Assembly (NCBI GenBank): GCA_003013855.2
Contig: ML058384.1
Location: 13,650,176-13,714,175 of the forward strand
Length of the DNA stretch: 64,000 nt
Reading direction: 5' to 3'
Source of the DNA: Liriodendron chinense
Lineage: Eukaryota > Streptophyta > Magnoliopsida > Magnoliales > Magnoliaceae
The stretch's first letter is position 1. Each line of letters begins with the position of its first letter. The position numbers were made by a program, and so were the translations under genes. Shown here piece by piece: positions 63,040 to 64,000 of this stretch. Under the pieces are notes generated by a model. It was given only the letters and a program-made list of their open reading frames with translations, made no database searches and was not told the DNA's origin.

Positions 63040-64000
63040 CGAGTAGTATATCACAGTGTCATGACGCGTCTCTATTGACAATATGACTTTCAGAGATACA
63101 CTCCAGGGCGTCTACTTACTGCAACCAGGGACAGTGACCGTCTCTAATGGGACGGGTGACTTGCTAGAAGGGACTCCATGGGGTCTTTGTGCAAACAGGG
63201 TTTCGACCGAGTCGTATATCTCAGTGTCATGACGCATCTCTATGGACGATATGACTTTCAGAGATACACTGCACGGTATCCACTTACTGTAAACAGGGCC
63301 GGTGACCGTCTCTGATGGGACGGGTGACTTGCTGGAAGGCATTTCATGGGGTCTTTGTGCGAACAGGATTTCGACTGAGTAGTATATCTCAGTTGCATGA
63401 CGCGTCTCTATTGACGACATGACTTTCAGAGATACACTCCAGGGCGTCCACTTACTGCAACCAGGGCCAGTGACCGTCTCTGATGGGACGGGTGACTTAC
63501 TGGAGGGCACTCCATGCGGTCTTTGTGCAAACAAGGTTTCGACCGAGTCGTATATCTCAGCTTCATGACGCGTCTCTGTGGACGATATGACTTTCAGAAA
63601 TGCACTTCACGGTGGCCACTTACTGCAACCAGGGCCAGTGACCGTCTCCGCTGGGACGGGTGACTTGCTGGAAGGCACTCCATGGGGTCTTTGTGCAAAA
63701 AGGGTTTCGGCCGAGTCGTATATCTCAGTGTCATGACACGTCTCCATGGATGATATGACTTTCAAAGACATACTCCAGGGCGACCACTTACTGCATGCAG
63801 GGCCAGTGACCGTCTCCGCTTGGACAGGTGACTTTCTGAAAGGCCCTCCATGGGGTCTTTGTGCAAACAGGGTTTCGACCGAGTCGTATATCTCAGTGTC
63901 ATGACACGTCTCTGTGGACGATATGACTTTCAGAGATACACTTCACGGTATCCACTTACTGCAACCAGGGCCAATGACCGTCTCTGATGGGACATGTGAC
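63040..64000 (+). repeat. Diverged partial copy of the 1847-bp HOR at the window edge
   Basis: From about 63040 the monomer order again follows the HOR (CTATTGACAATATG with GGCGTCTACTTAC; CTGCACGG with TACTGTAAACAGGGCC; GGAAGGCATTTC; CACGGTGGCC; AAAGACATACTCC; GGGACATGTGAC). It lies about 5034 bp downstream of the corresponding part of copy 4. It differs from copies 1-4 at several shared sites (for example GTCTCTGATGG for GTCTCTTATGG, AGGGCCAGTG for AGGGCCCCTG, CTTGGACAGG), so it belongs to an older branch. The window ends inside it. Confidence 0.75.

Larger units (their letters stand above)
1..64000 (+). repeat. 168-bp satellite DNA array spanning the entire window
   Basis: The window consists of about 380 head-to-tail copies of a 168 bp monomer, recognisable in every line by the anchors ACTTTCAGAGATACAC, CCAGGGCCAGTGACC, GGTCTTTGTGC, GTTTCGACCGAG and GACGCGTCTCT. 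The spacing is measured directly: ACTTTCAGAG starts at 6901 and again at 7069. All copies have the same orientation and no stretch of non-satellite DNA interrupts them. The consensus has about 90 G or C in 168 positions and nine CpG sites. A monomer near nucleosome length in long uniform arrays is typical of eukaryotic centromeric or pericentromeric satellites; that location is inferred. Both ends of the window lie inside the array, so its true extent is unknown. I do not recognise the family. Confidence 0.98.

Noticed and set aside
1..64000. CRISPR array
   Set aside because: Repeats are contiguous with no unique spacers, units are 168 bp, and no cas-like sequence is present.
1..64000. Tandem gene family or repeat-rich surface protein exon
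   Set aside because: No frame is conserved across the window, frames shift at frequent indels, variation is dominated by CpG transitions irrespective of codon position, and no splice or promoter context is seen.
1..64000. rDNA spacer, 5S, tRNA or snRNA cluster
   Set aside because: No tRNA-like A/B box pair, 5S-like or rRNA-like stretch was recognised within the monomer, and no monomer contains a longer non-repeat segment.
1..64000. Assignment to human alpha satellite or another named satellite family
   Set aside because: The monomer length is similar to alpha satellite (171 bp), but the sequence does not resemble it, and I do not recognise it as any named satellite. Without a database search a name would be a guess.

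Overview
The whole 64 kb window is one uninterrupted tandem satellite DNA array. Head-to-tail monomers of about 168 bp (roughly 380 copies, consensus about 54% GC) all lie in one orientation. I see no gene, RNA gene, transposon, unique spacer or inversion. The monomer length near one nucleosome, megasatellite-like purity and several superposed higher-order repeats (HORs) point to a eukaryotic centromeric, pericentromeric or other heterochromatic block. I do not recognise the satellite family and cannot name the organism. Almost every CpG in the monomer has TpG or CpA variants among copies, which suggests germline CpG methylation (typical of vertebrates and plants, not diagnostic).

Monomer anatomy (reference copy 6901-7068, phase starting ACTTTCAG). 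The monomer is a degenerate dimer. Sub-repeat A (monomer positions 50-124) and sub-repeat B (145 to 55 of the next copy) align by eye at about 75% over ungapped columns, and both end in GACCG. A spacer of about 20 bp separates A from B on one side. The A/spacer junction carries a CENP-B-box-like element matching 7 of 9 core bases, and B opens with the perfect palindrome GACGCGTC. Because 168 = 3 x 56, frames stay open across many copies; the long ORFs (up to 635 aa at 21039-22946, minus strand) are by-products with a 56-residue period, not genes.

Layout. (1) 1-6760: mosaic of diverged monomer subtypes with block repeats at offsets of 2858 and about 4206 bp. (2) 6761-22960: homogenised core of near-consensus monomers, interrupted by two short linker clusters of left-arm subtypes at 10911-11410 and 16971-17460, 6049 bp apart. 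(3) 22961-30054: mosaic again, with a 1.03 kb block repeated 5877 bp away and a 7-monomer-offset block. (4) 30055-34620: two copies of a 2283 bp HOR. (5) 34621-48605: diverged subtypes with a 7-mer HOR (1176 bp) in two places and a 1.65 kb block repeated 6315 bp away. (6) 48602-52139: a 2279 bp HOR. (7) 52140-59660: four nearly identical copies of an 1847 bp, 11-monomer HOR plus a fragment. (8) 59661-64000: older mosaic, re-entering a diverged form of the 1847 bp HOR from about 63040 to the window edge.

History inferred from the sequence: an ancestral unit of about 70 bp was dimerised with a spacer to give 168 bp. The monomer diversified into subtypes, then different stretches were re-amplified locally with different unit lengths. 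HOR lengths that are not multiples of 168 are explained by specific truncated monomers (deletions of 69, 39, 24, 71 and 1 bp) that mark each unit. The 1847 bp block and the core are the youngest-looking parts.
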